Below are positions 1 through 6,147 of a DNA stretch of 24,139 nucleotides, piece by piece. A program made the translations under genes and the position numbers. The stretch is from JAWXBG01 sp034439875. Its GTDB lineage: Bacteria; Bacteroidota; Bacteroidia; Flavobacteriales_D; Sanyastnellaceae. Below the pieces are notes generated by a model. That model saw nothing but the letters and a program-made list of their open reading frames with translations, did not search any database and was not told where the DNA came from. Each line of letters begins with the position of its first letter. The stretch's first letter is position 1. The stretch covers positions 1 to 24,139 of the forward strand of contig JAWXBG010000215.1 of NCBI GenBank assembly GCA_034439875.1, given 5' to 3'.

Positions 1-198
1 CGTCCCGATGGGACTTGTAGTAAAATGCCGTCCCGATGGGACTGGGATATTGTGGGGATTGTATTGGGGGAAGGGCTTGAATTGAAGATGGCGTCCCGAT
101 GGGACTTGTAGTAAAATGCCGTCCCGCTGGGACTGGGATATTGTGGGGATTGTATTCGGGGGATAGGCTTGAATCTAGATTGCGTCCCGATGGGATTG
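1..198. repeat. 91-bp tandem repeat built on the palindrome CGTCCCGATGGGAC
   Basis: The unit starting at position 1 begins again at 92 and at 183, giving an exact 91-bp period with two full copies and a partial third. Each full unit holds two copies of CGTCCCGATGGGAC (1-14, 29-42, 92-105, and 120-133 with one A-to-C change). Its arms GTCCC and GGGAC pair around a GAT loop. The last copy, at 183, decays after GGGA. Short GTCCC/GGGAC palindromes of this kind are common interspersed repeats in Bacteroidota genomes, from general knowledge of these genomes. The array may extend left of the window. The spacing (28 then 63 bp) is not that of a CRISPR array. Confidence 0.85.
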
Positions 199-429
199 AG
201 GCCTACTGCTATTGTACCGGTCTCATTTTGTTTATGTCGTGCCCCCGCTTTCGCAGATCTCTTCTATACTCTCGTTCTGTAATGCGGGGTCGGGCTCTCT
301 GCTCCAAGTCCTCGCTACTCGTGACCTCGTAGCTGCGGGCTTTCCGCGGCGATCCCTCACGGAGGTATTACACGCGACTGTATTCTTCGGTTCAGGGCAT
401 GTCACCAACCTGACGGGTTGTGAGCTTAA
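199..429. other. GC-rich non-coding block, no gene recognised
   Basis: This stretch is visibly richer in G and C than its neighbours, especially 280-400. It contains phrases such as CGGGCTTTCCGCGG (about 337-350) that resemble degenerate repeat relics often found between Bacteroidota genes. The open frames through it give low-complexity proteins rich in Cys, Ser and Arg with no recognisable domain, and one of them runs into the palindromic element at 430-487. I treat it as non-coding, possibly a decayed repeat or transferred DNA. Confidence 0.5.
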
Positions 430-487
430 ACCCAGAATCCGCATTGGGGTTAGTGCCGCAATAGATTTCCAATGCGGGATCTAGGGT
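430..487. repeat. Short derivative of the 174-bp foldback element
   Basis: The left end ACCCAGAATCCGCATTGG (430-447) matches the terminal repeat of the element at 7138-7311 with one change. The right end, 469-487, is a degenerate inverse copy. Positions 446-477 match the reverse complement of the left part of the 7138 element with two differences in 32 positions (key phrase GGGGTTAGTGCCGC). The middle of the long element, about 115 bp, is missing. The simplest reading is an internally deleted copy of the same non-autonomous element. Confidence 0.7.
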
Positions 488-542
488 AAGGACAAGGGCA
501 AACTATTTTATAAGCATGAAGTAGAAAATGCCGTGAGAGTGG

Positions 543-585
543 CTGTAGTAGAACAATGAAGTGAAACGTTATTGGACTATTACAG
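543..585. repeat. Hairpin repeat, copy 1
   Basis: Arms 543-557 and 571-585 flank a 13-nt loop that contains AGTGAAACG. The same structure occurs at 2565-2607 with the same loop core. Here the left arm has drifted: two mismatches and one wobble pair against the right arm. The right arm, ATTGGACTATTACAG, is the exact reverse complement of the left arm of copy 2. The 116-bp repeat starts ten bases downstream. Confidence 0.7.
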
Positions 586-594
586 ATACATAAA

Positions 595-710
595 CCCAAA
601 TCAAGCGATAGAAAAAGTGCACCCTAATTTTGCCGATGAATGCAGTATTCTATAGCTTAGCTTTGAGAATCCCGCATGCATTCTACAAAAATTGCCCTAA
701 TGAGTAATGC
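595..710. repeat. 116-bp interspersed direct repeat, copy 1
   Basis: Positions 595-710 align without gaps to 2909-3024 with about 12 differences, roughly 90% identity. A hairpin lies at its right end: ATCCCGCAT at 669-677 pairs with ATGCGGGAT at 707-715, nine perfect base pairs. In the second copy the right arm has decayed. No open frame is conserved between the copies, so this is a non-coding repeat. Confidence 0.85.
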
Positions 711-741
711 GGGATAAACGGTATTAGAAATGGACAACCTA

Positions 742-1914
742 TTACCTAACCGCCAAATACGCCATCAAACCCATACCGGTTTTCAAAGATGTTTCGTCGA
801 TATCGAATTTGGAATGGTGAACGGGGTATGAACAGGAACCATCTGAACCGGCAGTACCTAGACGATAGAAACAGGCCGGCATGTGTAGACCGTAGTAAGC
901 GAAATCTTCTGCAGTAGTTCTCATATCAAGATCAAAAACAAATTGTTTTCCTAGGTATTCTTCAGCCAATTTTTTCGCTGAAGCAGTAAGAGCCTCATCA
1001 TTATACAGCACAGGGTATCCAACGTCAAGTTGAAAATCTAATTCACCCCCCATGCTTTTCACCAGTCCGAAGGCAAGTTCTTTCATCCGAGTATGCGCAT
1101 CATTCCTCCATGTTTCATCAAACGTCCGGAAAGTGCCGTGCATCACTACTTCATTTGGTATAATGTTCGTGGCACCTTTCGCTTCCACTTTTCCGATTGA
1201 TAGCACAGAGGGCATTTGCGGATTACTCCATCTCGAAACGACTTGTTGAAGAGCAATAATTAAGTGAGCGCTTATTAAAACAGGGTCAATGGTTTTATCG
1301 GGTTTTGCACCGTGGCCACCTTTGCCTTTTACTGTAAGATATAGTTCATCACAAGAGGCCATGTATTTGCCCGCACGAAAACCTACTGTACCCGAGGGCA
1401 ATTCCGGAAATACGTGTTGACCAAATATGGATTGTGGTTTTATCGCATCAAAAATCCCTTCTTTTATCATCAAAGATGCGCCACCCGGAAGAACCTCCTC
1501 ACCCGGTTGGAATATCAGGCGAACAGTACCCGTCCAATATTCTCTCAGGTCATGAAGGATCATCGCAGCACCAAGCAAAGAAGATGTATGTGCATCGTGA
1601 CCACATGCATGCATCACGCCGGTGTTAATGCTTTGGTATTGTGCTTCTGTTTGCTCCACTATAGGCAGTGCATCCATATCTGCTCGCAAAGCAATAATCC
1701 TTGAGTGTGCTTCATGACCCCTTATAGTAGCAACAATACCTGTGCCTGCTATTCCAGATTCAAATTCAATTCCGCATTCAGTTAGTATTGAAGCTACGTA
1801 CTTTGAAGTCTCATATTCTTTGAAAGAAAGTTCAGGATTTTGATGAAGGTGCCGACGGATATCTATGACTTTGTTAAGATGTGCGGCCGATAATTGTTGT
1901 ATTTCTTGAATCAT
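742..1914 (-). CDS. M20 family metallo-amidohydrolase (N-acyl amino acid amidohydrolase type)
   Basis: This predicted 390-residue enzyme belongs to the M20D group, which hydrolyses N-acyl amino acids or amino acid conjugates such as hippurate. Visible family motifs are RRHLHQNPELS (20-30), ALRADMDALPI (75-85), the metal-binding HACGHDAH (102-109), PGEE (137-140), GQHV (165-168), MRTTAEDFAYY near the C terminus, and the late ligand HHSKFD (366-371). All expected metal ligands and the general-base glutamate are present, and the length is normal for the family. No signal peptide is seen, so it should be cytoplasmic. It lies 22 bases downstream of the DUF4258 gene and is probably co-transcribed with it. 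The exact substrate cannot be read from sequence. Confidence 0.92.
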   Translation of the reverse strand: MIQEIQQLSAAHLNKVIDIRRHLHQNPELSFKEYETSKYVASILTECGIEFESGIAGTGIVATIRGHEAHSRIIALRADMDALPIVEQTEAQYQSINTGVMHACGHDAHTSSLLGAAMILHDLREYWTGTVRLIFQPGEEVLPGGASLMIKEGIFDAIKPQSIFGQHVFPELPSGTVGFRAGKYMASCDELYLTVKGKGGHGAKPDKTIDPVLISAHLIIALQQVVSRWSNPQMPSVLSIGKVEAKGATNIIPNEVVMHGTFRTFDETWRNDAHTRMKELAFGLVKSMGGELDFQLDVGYPVLYNDEALTASAKKLAEEYLGKQFVFDLDMRTTAEDFAYYGLHMPACFYRLGTAGSDGSCSYPVHHSKFDIDETSLKTGMGLMAYLAVR

Positions 1915-1936
1915 GATATATCAATAATCAGTTAAA

Positions 1937-2320
1937 TCAGAGAGGACAATTGCAAGTTTCGGACGACGACCCATTGCTGTATTTTTCTATCACCGATTTT
2001 TTTTCATCTAAAGTGATGTAGACGAATTCTTTTTCAAGTTCAATATGATATCTCCTAGGTTTTACTTTAGTTTCACTTTTGTCGTAAACCACTTTTCCGT
2101 CTCTGATGATATCCAGCAAATGCTCCTGTGGTACTTGAGCACAATCTATTTTGCAGCTCGCGTGCAAAGAAAGTTCGATGGGGAACTTATTGATATTCGT
2201 TTTGATGGCGTTTGATGGCAACCAGCCGAGCCAGTTGTACCCTGGGAAAAACATACCTACGGCAAGCACCCCCAGGAGCAGTCCAACTGCATATAAAAGA
2301 AGACGGCGTTTCAATGTCAT
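1937..2320 (-). CDS. DUF4258-like membrane-anchored protein
   Basis: This is a 127-residue protein with one N-terminal hydrophobic segment (about 7-27). It is followed by the GWLPSN motif and a soluble domain containing CKIDC (56-60), an IIRDGKVVYDKSE segment and a C-terminal CNC. The layout (N-terminal anchor, WLP motif, Cys-rich start and 'DGKV..KS' strand) matches the small DUF4258 proteins widespread in Bacteroidota. Their function is unknown. A TAAATTTG box lies four bases before the ATG. The M20 amidohydrolase follows directly. The assignment rests on pattern memory rather than a search. Confidence 0.75.
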   Translation of the reverse strand: MTLKRRLLLYAVGLLLGVLAVGMFFPGYNWLGWLPSNAIKTNINKFPIELSLHASCKIDCAQVPQEHLLDIIRDGKVVYDKSETKVKPRRYHIELEKEFVYITLDEKKSVIEKYSNGSSSETCNCPL

Positions 2321-2324
2321 GCCA

Positions 2325-2332
2325 CAAATTTA
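2325..2332 (-). promoter_or_regulatory. TAnnTTTG -7 box for the DUF4258-M20 pair
   Basis: On the minus strand TAAATTTG is followed by four bases and then the ATG at 2320. This matches the Bacteroidota sigma-ABfr -7 consensus TAnnTTTG. The transcript would start at or inside the start codon, so the mRNA is probably leaderless. No convincing -33 TTTG was found at the usual spacing. Confidence 0.6.
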
Positions 2333-2564
2333 ACCCAACTTATGCAATGGAAAGCACCACAATTGTTGCGCTCTGTTCACTACCAATGATATTCCCGTTT
2401 TAGAAAACCACTTTTTTAGTATCAGGAGTAGGAGCGAAAAATGTTTCTTTTCCGATGCGAATGCACAAGATGAGAATTCCCAATGCATAATTCATGTCTG
2501 TTGGCTAGGTTATTGCGAAACGCCAATTTTTTCGGCATAAGACAGTATAGTAACGTTTATGTGC
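2333..2564. other. Intergenic DNA with nothing recognised
   Basis: This AT-rich stretch lies upstream of the DUF4258 gene. I found no conserved reading frame, RNA gene or repeat in it. It leads into the hairpin repeat at 2565. Confidence 0.5.
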
Positions 2565-2607
2565 CTGTAATAGTCCAATGGAGTGAAACGGAATTGGGCT
2601 ATTACAG
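2565..2607. repeat. Hairpin repeat, copy 2
   Basis: CTGTAATAGTCCAAT (2565-2579) pairs with ATTGGGCTATTACAG (2593-2607). The 15 base pairs include one G-U wobble. The 13-nt loop carries the AGTGAAACG core shared with 543-585. There is no T-run after it, so it is not a typical terminator. Confidence 0.75.
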
Positions 2608-2701
2608 ATACTTTGACGGCGTTTACCATTTCGTGCATGCAAGATGCTGCAGCGCATTACCAAAAAAAACTTCCAATGTGCAATGCAGCATGGACTATTT
2701 A

Positions 2702-2778
2702 ACCCAGAATCCGTATTGAGATTCCCTATGAAGCGCTAAACCCAAAAGATAGCAAGTGCTCTCGCAAAATTTTGATTT
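2702..2778. repeat. Half copy of the 174-bp foldback element
   Basis: It starts with ACCCAGAATCCGTATTGA, a variant of the terminal repeat. It then matches the reverse complement of the right half of the 7138-7311 element (about 7235-7311), through the phrase AGATAGCAAGTGCTCTCGC. Similarity fades after about 2778 and no second terminal repeat is visible, so this is a truncated copy. Confidence 0.7.
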
Positions 2779-2854
2779 TCAACGTATATCTAAATACGAT
2801 TTCAAATGCACCCAATTCACAAGGTGGGATGTTTGACTTCCCTTTGGTGAATAG

Positions 2855-2880
2855 CCATCTAGTTCCATCTAGCTCCATCT
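2855..2880. repeat. 10-bp tandem repeat (CCATCTAGYT)
   Basis: CCATCTAGTT, CCATCTAGCT and a final CCATCT follow one another without gaps, 2.6 units in all. It lies in the non-coding gap just before the second 116-bp repeat. It is too short to infer a role. Confidence 0.7.
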
Positions 2881-2908
2881 TGTGTCCCGTTGTCCAATTA
2901 ATTTTTAT

Positions 2909-3024
2909 CCCAAATCAAGCTATAGAATAATTGCACCCTAATTTCGCCTATGAATGCAGTTTTTTATCGCTTAGATTTGAGAATCCCGCACGCATTCTAC
3001 AAAAATTGCCCTAATGCGCAATGC
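2909..3024. repeat. 116-bp interspersed direct repeat, copy 2
   Basis: Gapless alignment to 595-710 shows about 12 differences. In this copy the terminal hairpin is broken because the right arm reads AATGCTGG. The matching hairpin repeat (2565-2607) lies about 300 bp upstream instead of 10 bp, so DNA has come between the two blocks here or been lost from the other locus. Confidence 0.85.
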
Positions 3025-3153
3025 TGGTTTATCTATTCCAGTGTGCTAAAAAGGGGTGGAAATCTTGCGAAAGCTCCAGCCCTTTTTGCTTTTCAACACT
3101 TCACGAAAATTCCATCCAAAAAACATAGATTTAAAGTTGTGTCTCTTTGGCAG

Positions 3154-3183
3154 TTTGCAGAAAGCTCGTTTCATATAAATTTG
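3154..3183 (+). promoter_or_regulatory. Promoter of the ABC/DUF3299 operon (TTTG-N18-TAAATTTG)
   Basis: TTTG (3154-3157) and TAAATTTG (3176-3183) are spaced by 18 bases, a good match to the Bacteroidota -33/-7 consensus. The expected transcription start, four to eight bases past the box, falls beyond the ATG at 3185. This favours the ATG at 3200 as the real start. Confidence 0.6.
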
Positions 3184-3199
3184 CATGGAAGACAAAGTC

Positions 3200-3826
3200 A
3201 TGATAAAATCTACAGGATTAACGTTTCAGTATTACCCAACTACAAAATTTCGGTTCCCCGACATCGAGTGTCAATTTGGAGAACATCTGTTATTGTTGGG
3301 CGAAAGTGGAAAGGGAAAAACCACATTGCTCCATTTATTAGCCGGAATGCTTCAGCCTTCAGCGGGAAATATATTTATTGGAGATATAGAAACGAGCGCA
3401 CTTTCGGGCGCAGAACAAGATAAATTCAGAGGGAAAAATATAGGCATTGTGTTTCAAACGCCTCATTTTGTGGAGTCATTGAGTGTGGAGGATAACCTCA
3501 TACTGCCACAATTTCTCACAGGAAATACCATAAATCGTAAAAAGGCTCGAGAGGTGATGGATAGACTTCGTTTGGGCAACATGATGCACAAAAAACCTTC
3601 GACTTTAAGTGCAGGAGAGCAGCAACGTGTGGCCATAGGACGGGCAATAATGAATGAACCGGTAATTATTTTGGCCGATGAACCAACGAGTGCACTAGAT
3701 GATCATAATGCGGAGGAAGTGATCAAACTTCTAGAAGAACAGGCTAAATCGGCCAATGCCAGCCTGCTTATTGTTACCCATGACAAAAGACTAAAAGATC
3801 GTTTTCCAAAAAGCATTCAGATATGA
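3200..3826 (+). CDS. ABC transporter ATP-binding protein (MacB/LolD type)
   Basis: This 208-residue nucleotide-binding subunit energises the permease encoded next to it. All ABC motifs are present: Walker A GESGKGKT (34-41), Q-loop Q86, signature LSAGEQQ (136-142), Walker B VIILADEP (155-162) and H-loop THD with H194. The length and the LSAGEQQRVAIGRA signature place it in the LolD/MacB/FtsE group, whose partners are FtsX-fold permeases. An upstream ATG at 3185 would add five residues, but it lies one base after a TAAATTTG box and would precede the predicted transcription start. The stop overlaps the permease start by four bases (ATGA), so the two are translationally coupled. Confidence 0.93.
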   Translation: MIKSTGLTFQYYPTTKFRFPDIECQFGEHLLLLGESGKGKTTLLHLLAGMLQPSAGNIFIGDIETSALSGAEQDKFRGKNIGIVFQTPHFVESLSVEDNLILPQFLTGNTINRKKAREVMDRLRLGNMMHKKPSTLSAGEQQRVAIGRAIMNEPVIILADEPTSALDDHNAEEVIKLLEEQAKSANASLLIVTHDKRLKDRFPKSIQI

Positions 3827-5217
3827 ATTTATTCAAAATCGCGTTTAGCAATATTAGAAGCAAGCCGCTGAACACTTTTCTGAGTGTTATTCTGCTCGCT
3901 TTTGGTGTGGGTATAATTTCTCTTCTTTTATTGGTGGAGAATCAACTAACAGAAAAGTTCAATCGCAACATTAAGGACATAGACTTTGTATTGGGAGCAA
4001 AAGGAAGTCCCTTGCAATTGATTTTGGCCAATGTGTATCATGTCGACGCACCCACCGGCAACATTCTGATAGAGGAAAGCAGAAGGATAGTGAAGGATAT
4101 TATGGTTGAGGAGGCTATTCCTCTTGCTTATGGCGACAACTATGAGTCGTGGCGTATCGTGGGCACAAATCAAAAGTACCCCGATCATTACACCTGTAAA
4201 CTAAAAGAAGGCAAACCATTCGAAAAGGCTTTCGAGGCTTGTTTAGGAATAGAAGTAGCCTCAAAGACAGGCTTGAAGCTGGGAGATACATTTACGAGTA
4301 TGCACGGTTTGGATGCCGAAGAAGTTACAGAAGAAGATCATCATCACGACACGAAGTATACCGTTGTTGGAATATACGAGCGCAGCGAATCTGTAATCGA
4401 CAACCTCATCCTTACTCCAGTGCAATCGGTATGGCTTGTTCATGAACATCAGGATGAAGAGGCTGTAGTTGCACCTATTGAGGCCGAGGAGCATGTGCAT
4501 GTGGAAGGAGAAGAACACGATCATGCTCAGGAAGGAGATCATATTCATGCGGAAGAGGAGGATCAAGTCCATGTTCATGTTGAAGGAGAGGAGCATGATC
4601 ATGCGCATGACCACGACCATGCGCACGATCACGATCACTTTGAGATGACCTACGAGGAGCTCGCTGCTGAACCCGGCAGAGAAATTACAGCTTATCTCAT
4701 AAAGAAACGGAACAAGGGTGCAATGGGCCAACTTGCCAAGAAGGTAGAAGGAACCTCCATGCAGCTTGCCAATCCTGCGATTGAAGCCAATCGTTTGAAT
4801 CAGAATTTTGGTTTAGGTATGGAAACAATGCAGGCAATTGCGATACTGATTATGGCACTTTCATTTATTAGTGTCTTTATTTCACTTTACAATAGCCTGA
4901 AGGACCGTAGATATGAGTTGGCTTTAATGCGCACTATGGGTGGTAGCAGGACTTCTATTTTTAGCCTTATATTACTTGAAGGCCTTAGCCTTACCTGCAT
5001 TGGCGCATTAATTGGATTAGTCTTGAGCCGCATTGGGCTGCTAATTCTGAGTTATTTCATGGAAAAGAATTTTCATTATAATTTAACTGATATGAGTGTG
5101 CTACCCGCGGAGTGGGTGCTGATCTCTATCACTTTGGGAGTAGGAATTTTGGCCTCATTCTTGCCTGCTGCAAAAGCAATACAAATTGACATTTCCAAGA
5201 CCCTTTCGAATGCATAA
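3823..5217 (+). CDS. FtsX/MacB-fold ABC permease with a His-rich extracytoplasmic insert
   Basis: This 464-residue permease has one N-terminal membrane segment (about 16-38), a large periplasmic domain, and three C-terminal membrane segments with the typical FtsX loop YELALMRTMGGSR. Inside the periplasmic domain is a His/Asp/Glu-rich insert at about 207-273 with repeated HDH and HVH units, preceded by a smaller EEDHHHD patch near 171. Such clusters usually bind Zn2+, Cu2+ or Ni2+. The FtsX family normally moves lipoproteins, peptides or signals rather than ions. The His-rich loop with the DUF3299-like neighbour resembles the gene content of the Vibrio zrg zinc locus as I recall it. I infer a metal-related transporter; direction and metal are unknown. 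Confidence 0.9.
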   Translation: MNLFKIAFSNIRSKPLNTFLSVILLAFGVGIISLLLLVENQLTEKFNRNIKDIDFVLGAKGSPLQLILANVYHVDAPTGNILIEESRRIVKDIMVEEAIPLAYGDNYESWRIVGTNQKYPDHYTCKLKEGKPFEKAFEACLGIEVASKTGLKLGDTFTSMHGLDAEEVTEEDHHHDTKYTVVGIYERSESVIDNLILTPVQSVWLVHEHQDEEAVVAPIEAEEHVHVEGEEHDHAQEGDHIHAEEEDQVHVHVEGEEHDHAHDHDHAHDHDHFEMTYEELAAEPGREITAYLIKKRNKGAMGQLAKKVEGTSMQLANPAIEANRLNQNFGLGMETMQAIAILIMALSFISVFISLYNSLKDRRYELALMRTMGGSRTSIFSLILLEGLSLTCIGALIGLVLSRIGLLILSYFMEKNFHYNLTDMSVLPAEWVLISITLGVGILASFLPAAKAIQIDISKTLSNA

Positions 5218-5680
5218 GTTTCAAATCATATTCATAGCCCTTTTCGCCCTAGTAATCTCTCTTGGGGCCACATATAGCGTAAATCCGGTTGGGGCCCCGC
5301 CGATGGAGTTGACGTGGAAAACACTGACAGACGTGCAGTTCAAGGAGGTCTACGTCCCTGAATTAGACGCTTATTATTGGAAGCCTAATTTTGGCGAAAC
5401 CGTGAAAGTTTTGGAGGGAAAAGAGGTCTTTATTACAGGATATGTGATTCCGGTGGACATTGACGATAATTTCTATGTTGTTTCAAGATATCCATACGCT
5501 AATTGTTTCTTTTGTGGCGGCGGCGGCCCCGAATCAGTTGTAGATATTCAGTTTGCCAGCAAAAATCGGCAGTATAAAACCGATGAACGCCTTACTTTCA
5601 AAGGTAAATTCAAGTTGAACACCAATGATATTTACCAAATGAACTACATTTTGACAGGAGCTTCAGAGTACACCCCTTAG
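5210..5680 (+). CDS. Exported DUF3299-like protein of the ABC operon
   Basis: This 156-residue protein starts with a hydrophobic segment (4-22) that looks like a signal peptide or anchor. The soluble part contains GKEVFITGYVIPVD (70-83) followed by SRYPYANCFFCGGGGP (92-107), with Cys at 99 and 102. The order 'GYV.P.D ... PY..C ... P ... V.IQF' resembles DUF3299, a small beta-rich family of unknown function often found beside metal-related ABC genes. The CxxC pair could bind a metal. The ATG at 5210 overlaps the permease stop by eight bases. An alternative TTG start at 5186 lies deeper in the permease gene and is less likely. Confidence 0.75.
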   Translation: MHKFQIIFIALFALVISLGATYSVNPVGAPPMELTWKTLTDVQFKEVYVPELDAYYWKPNFGETVKVLEGKEVFITGYVIPVDIDDNFYVVSRYPYANCFFCGGGGPESVVDIQFASKNRQYKTDERLTFKGKFKLNTNDIYQMNYILTGASEYTP

Positions 5681-5774
5681 AACTGGGTTTTTGTGGAAAG
5701 CCAAAGAGGCAGTTTTTATGACAATTTGAGACGAGCTGCTCCATTCAGTTTTCATAACTCATCGCCCAGCACCG

Positions 5775-5782
5775 TATCTTTG
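5775..5782 (+). promoter_or_regulatory. TAnnTTTG -7 box for rbfA
   Basis: TATCTTTG ends four bases before the rbfA ATG at 5787. The expected transcription start coincides with the start codon, so the rbfA mRNA is probably leaderless. Confidence 0.6.
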
Positions 5783-5786
5783 CGCC

Positions 5787-6125
5787 ATGTCTATCCGCCA
5801 GGAAAAAATTTCTTCGCTCGTAAAGAGGGAAATGTCCAAAATTTTTCAGCAGCACTCCAATGAATTGTTCAAGGGGAGTTTGATTACTGTAACGCAAGTG
5901 CGCGTATCTCCCGACATGGGCGTGGCGCGCATTTACATTAGTATTTTCCCCCCGACCATGCGCGAGGTCATGCTTTCTCAAGCCAAAGAACATACAGGTT
6001 TGTTGCGAAAGTATTTGGGTATGGAAGTGGGTAAGTTACTTCGAAAGATCCCGGAACTCACATTTTTTCCTGATGATTCACTTGATTACTCTGAAGAAAT
6101 AGATCGACTACTCAAAAAACCCTAA
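5787..6125 (+). CDS. rbfA: Ribosome-binding factor A
   Basis: RbfA binds the 30S subunit near 16S rRNA helix 1 and helps late maturation and cold adaptation. The 112-residue length is normal. The family features are visible: an N-terminal helix (IRQEKISSLVKREMSKIFQQ), the central strand segment ITVTQVRVSPDMGVARIYIS (33-52), and the closing IPELTFFPDDSLDYSEEIDRLL. The KH-like domain appears complete. The start is fixed by the TATCTTTG box four bases upstream. In many Bacteroidota rbfA is followed directly by a LolC-like permease gene; here a methyltransferase gene and a repeat element lie between them. Confidence 0.95.
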   Translation: MSIRQEKISSLVKREMSKIFQQHSNELFKGSLITVTQVRVSPDMGVARIYISIFPPTMREVMLSQAKEHTGLLRKYLGMEVGKLLRKIPELTFFPDDSLDYSEEIDRLLKKP

Positions 6126-6147
6126 CTGAAAGCGAGGAAATTCATTT

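Noticed and set aside
1..198. CRISPR array
   Set aside because: Spacing alternates between 28 and 63 bp and the intervening DNA is itself repeated, which spacers would not be. No cas genes are present.
212..484. Open frame of 90 codons
   Set aside because: No domain, odd composition, and its end GVSAAIDFQCG is the translation of the repeat at 430-487, also found in a frame at 6999-7190.
742..3024. Composite mobile element bounded by the 116-bp repeats
   Set aside because: No transposase, integrase or target duplication is visible; the amidohydrolase and DUF4258 genes look like ordinary chromosomal genes.
2950..3423. Open frame of 157 codons
   Set aside because: It runs through the non-coding 116-bp repeat and overlaps the ABC ATPase gene in another frame.
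4261..4731. Minus-strand open frame of 156 codons opposite the permease
   Set aside because: It is the antisense reading of the His-rich insert, which gives a Met/Val/Ile-rich peptide; the plus-strand frame has full family support.
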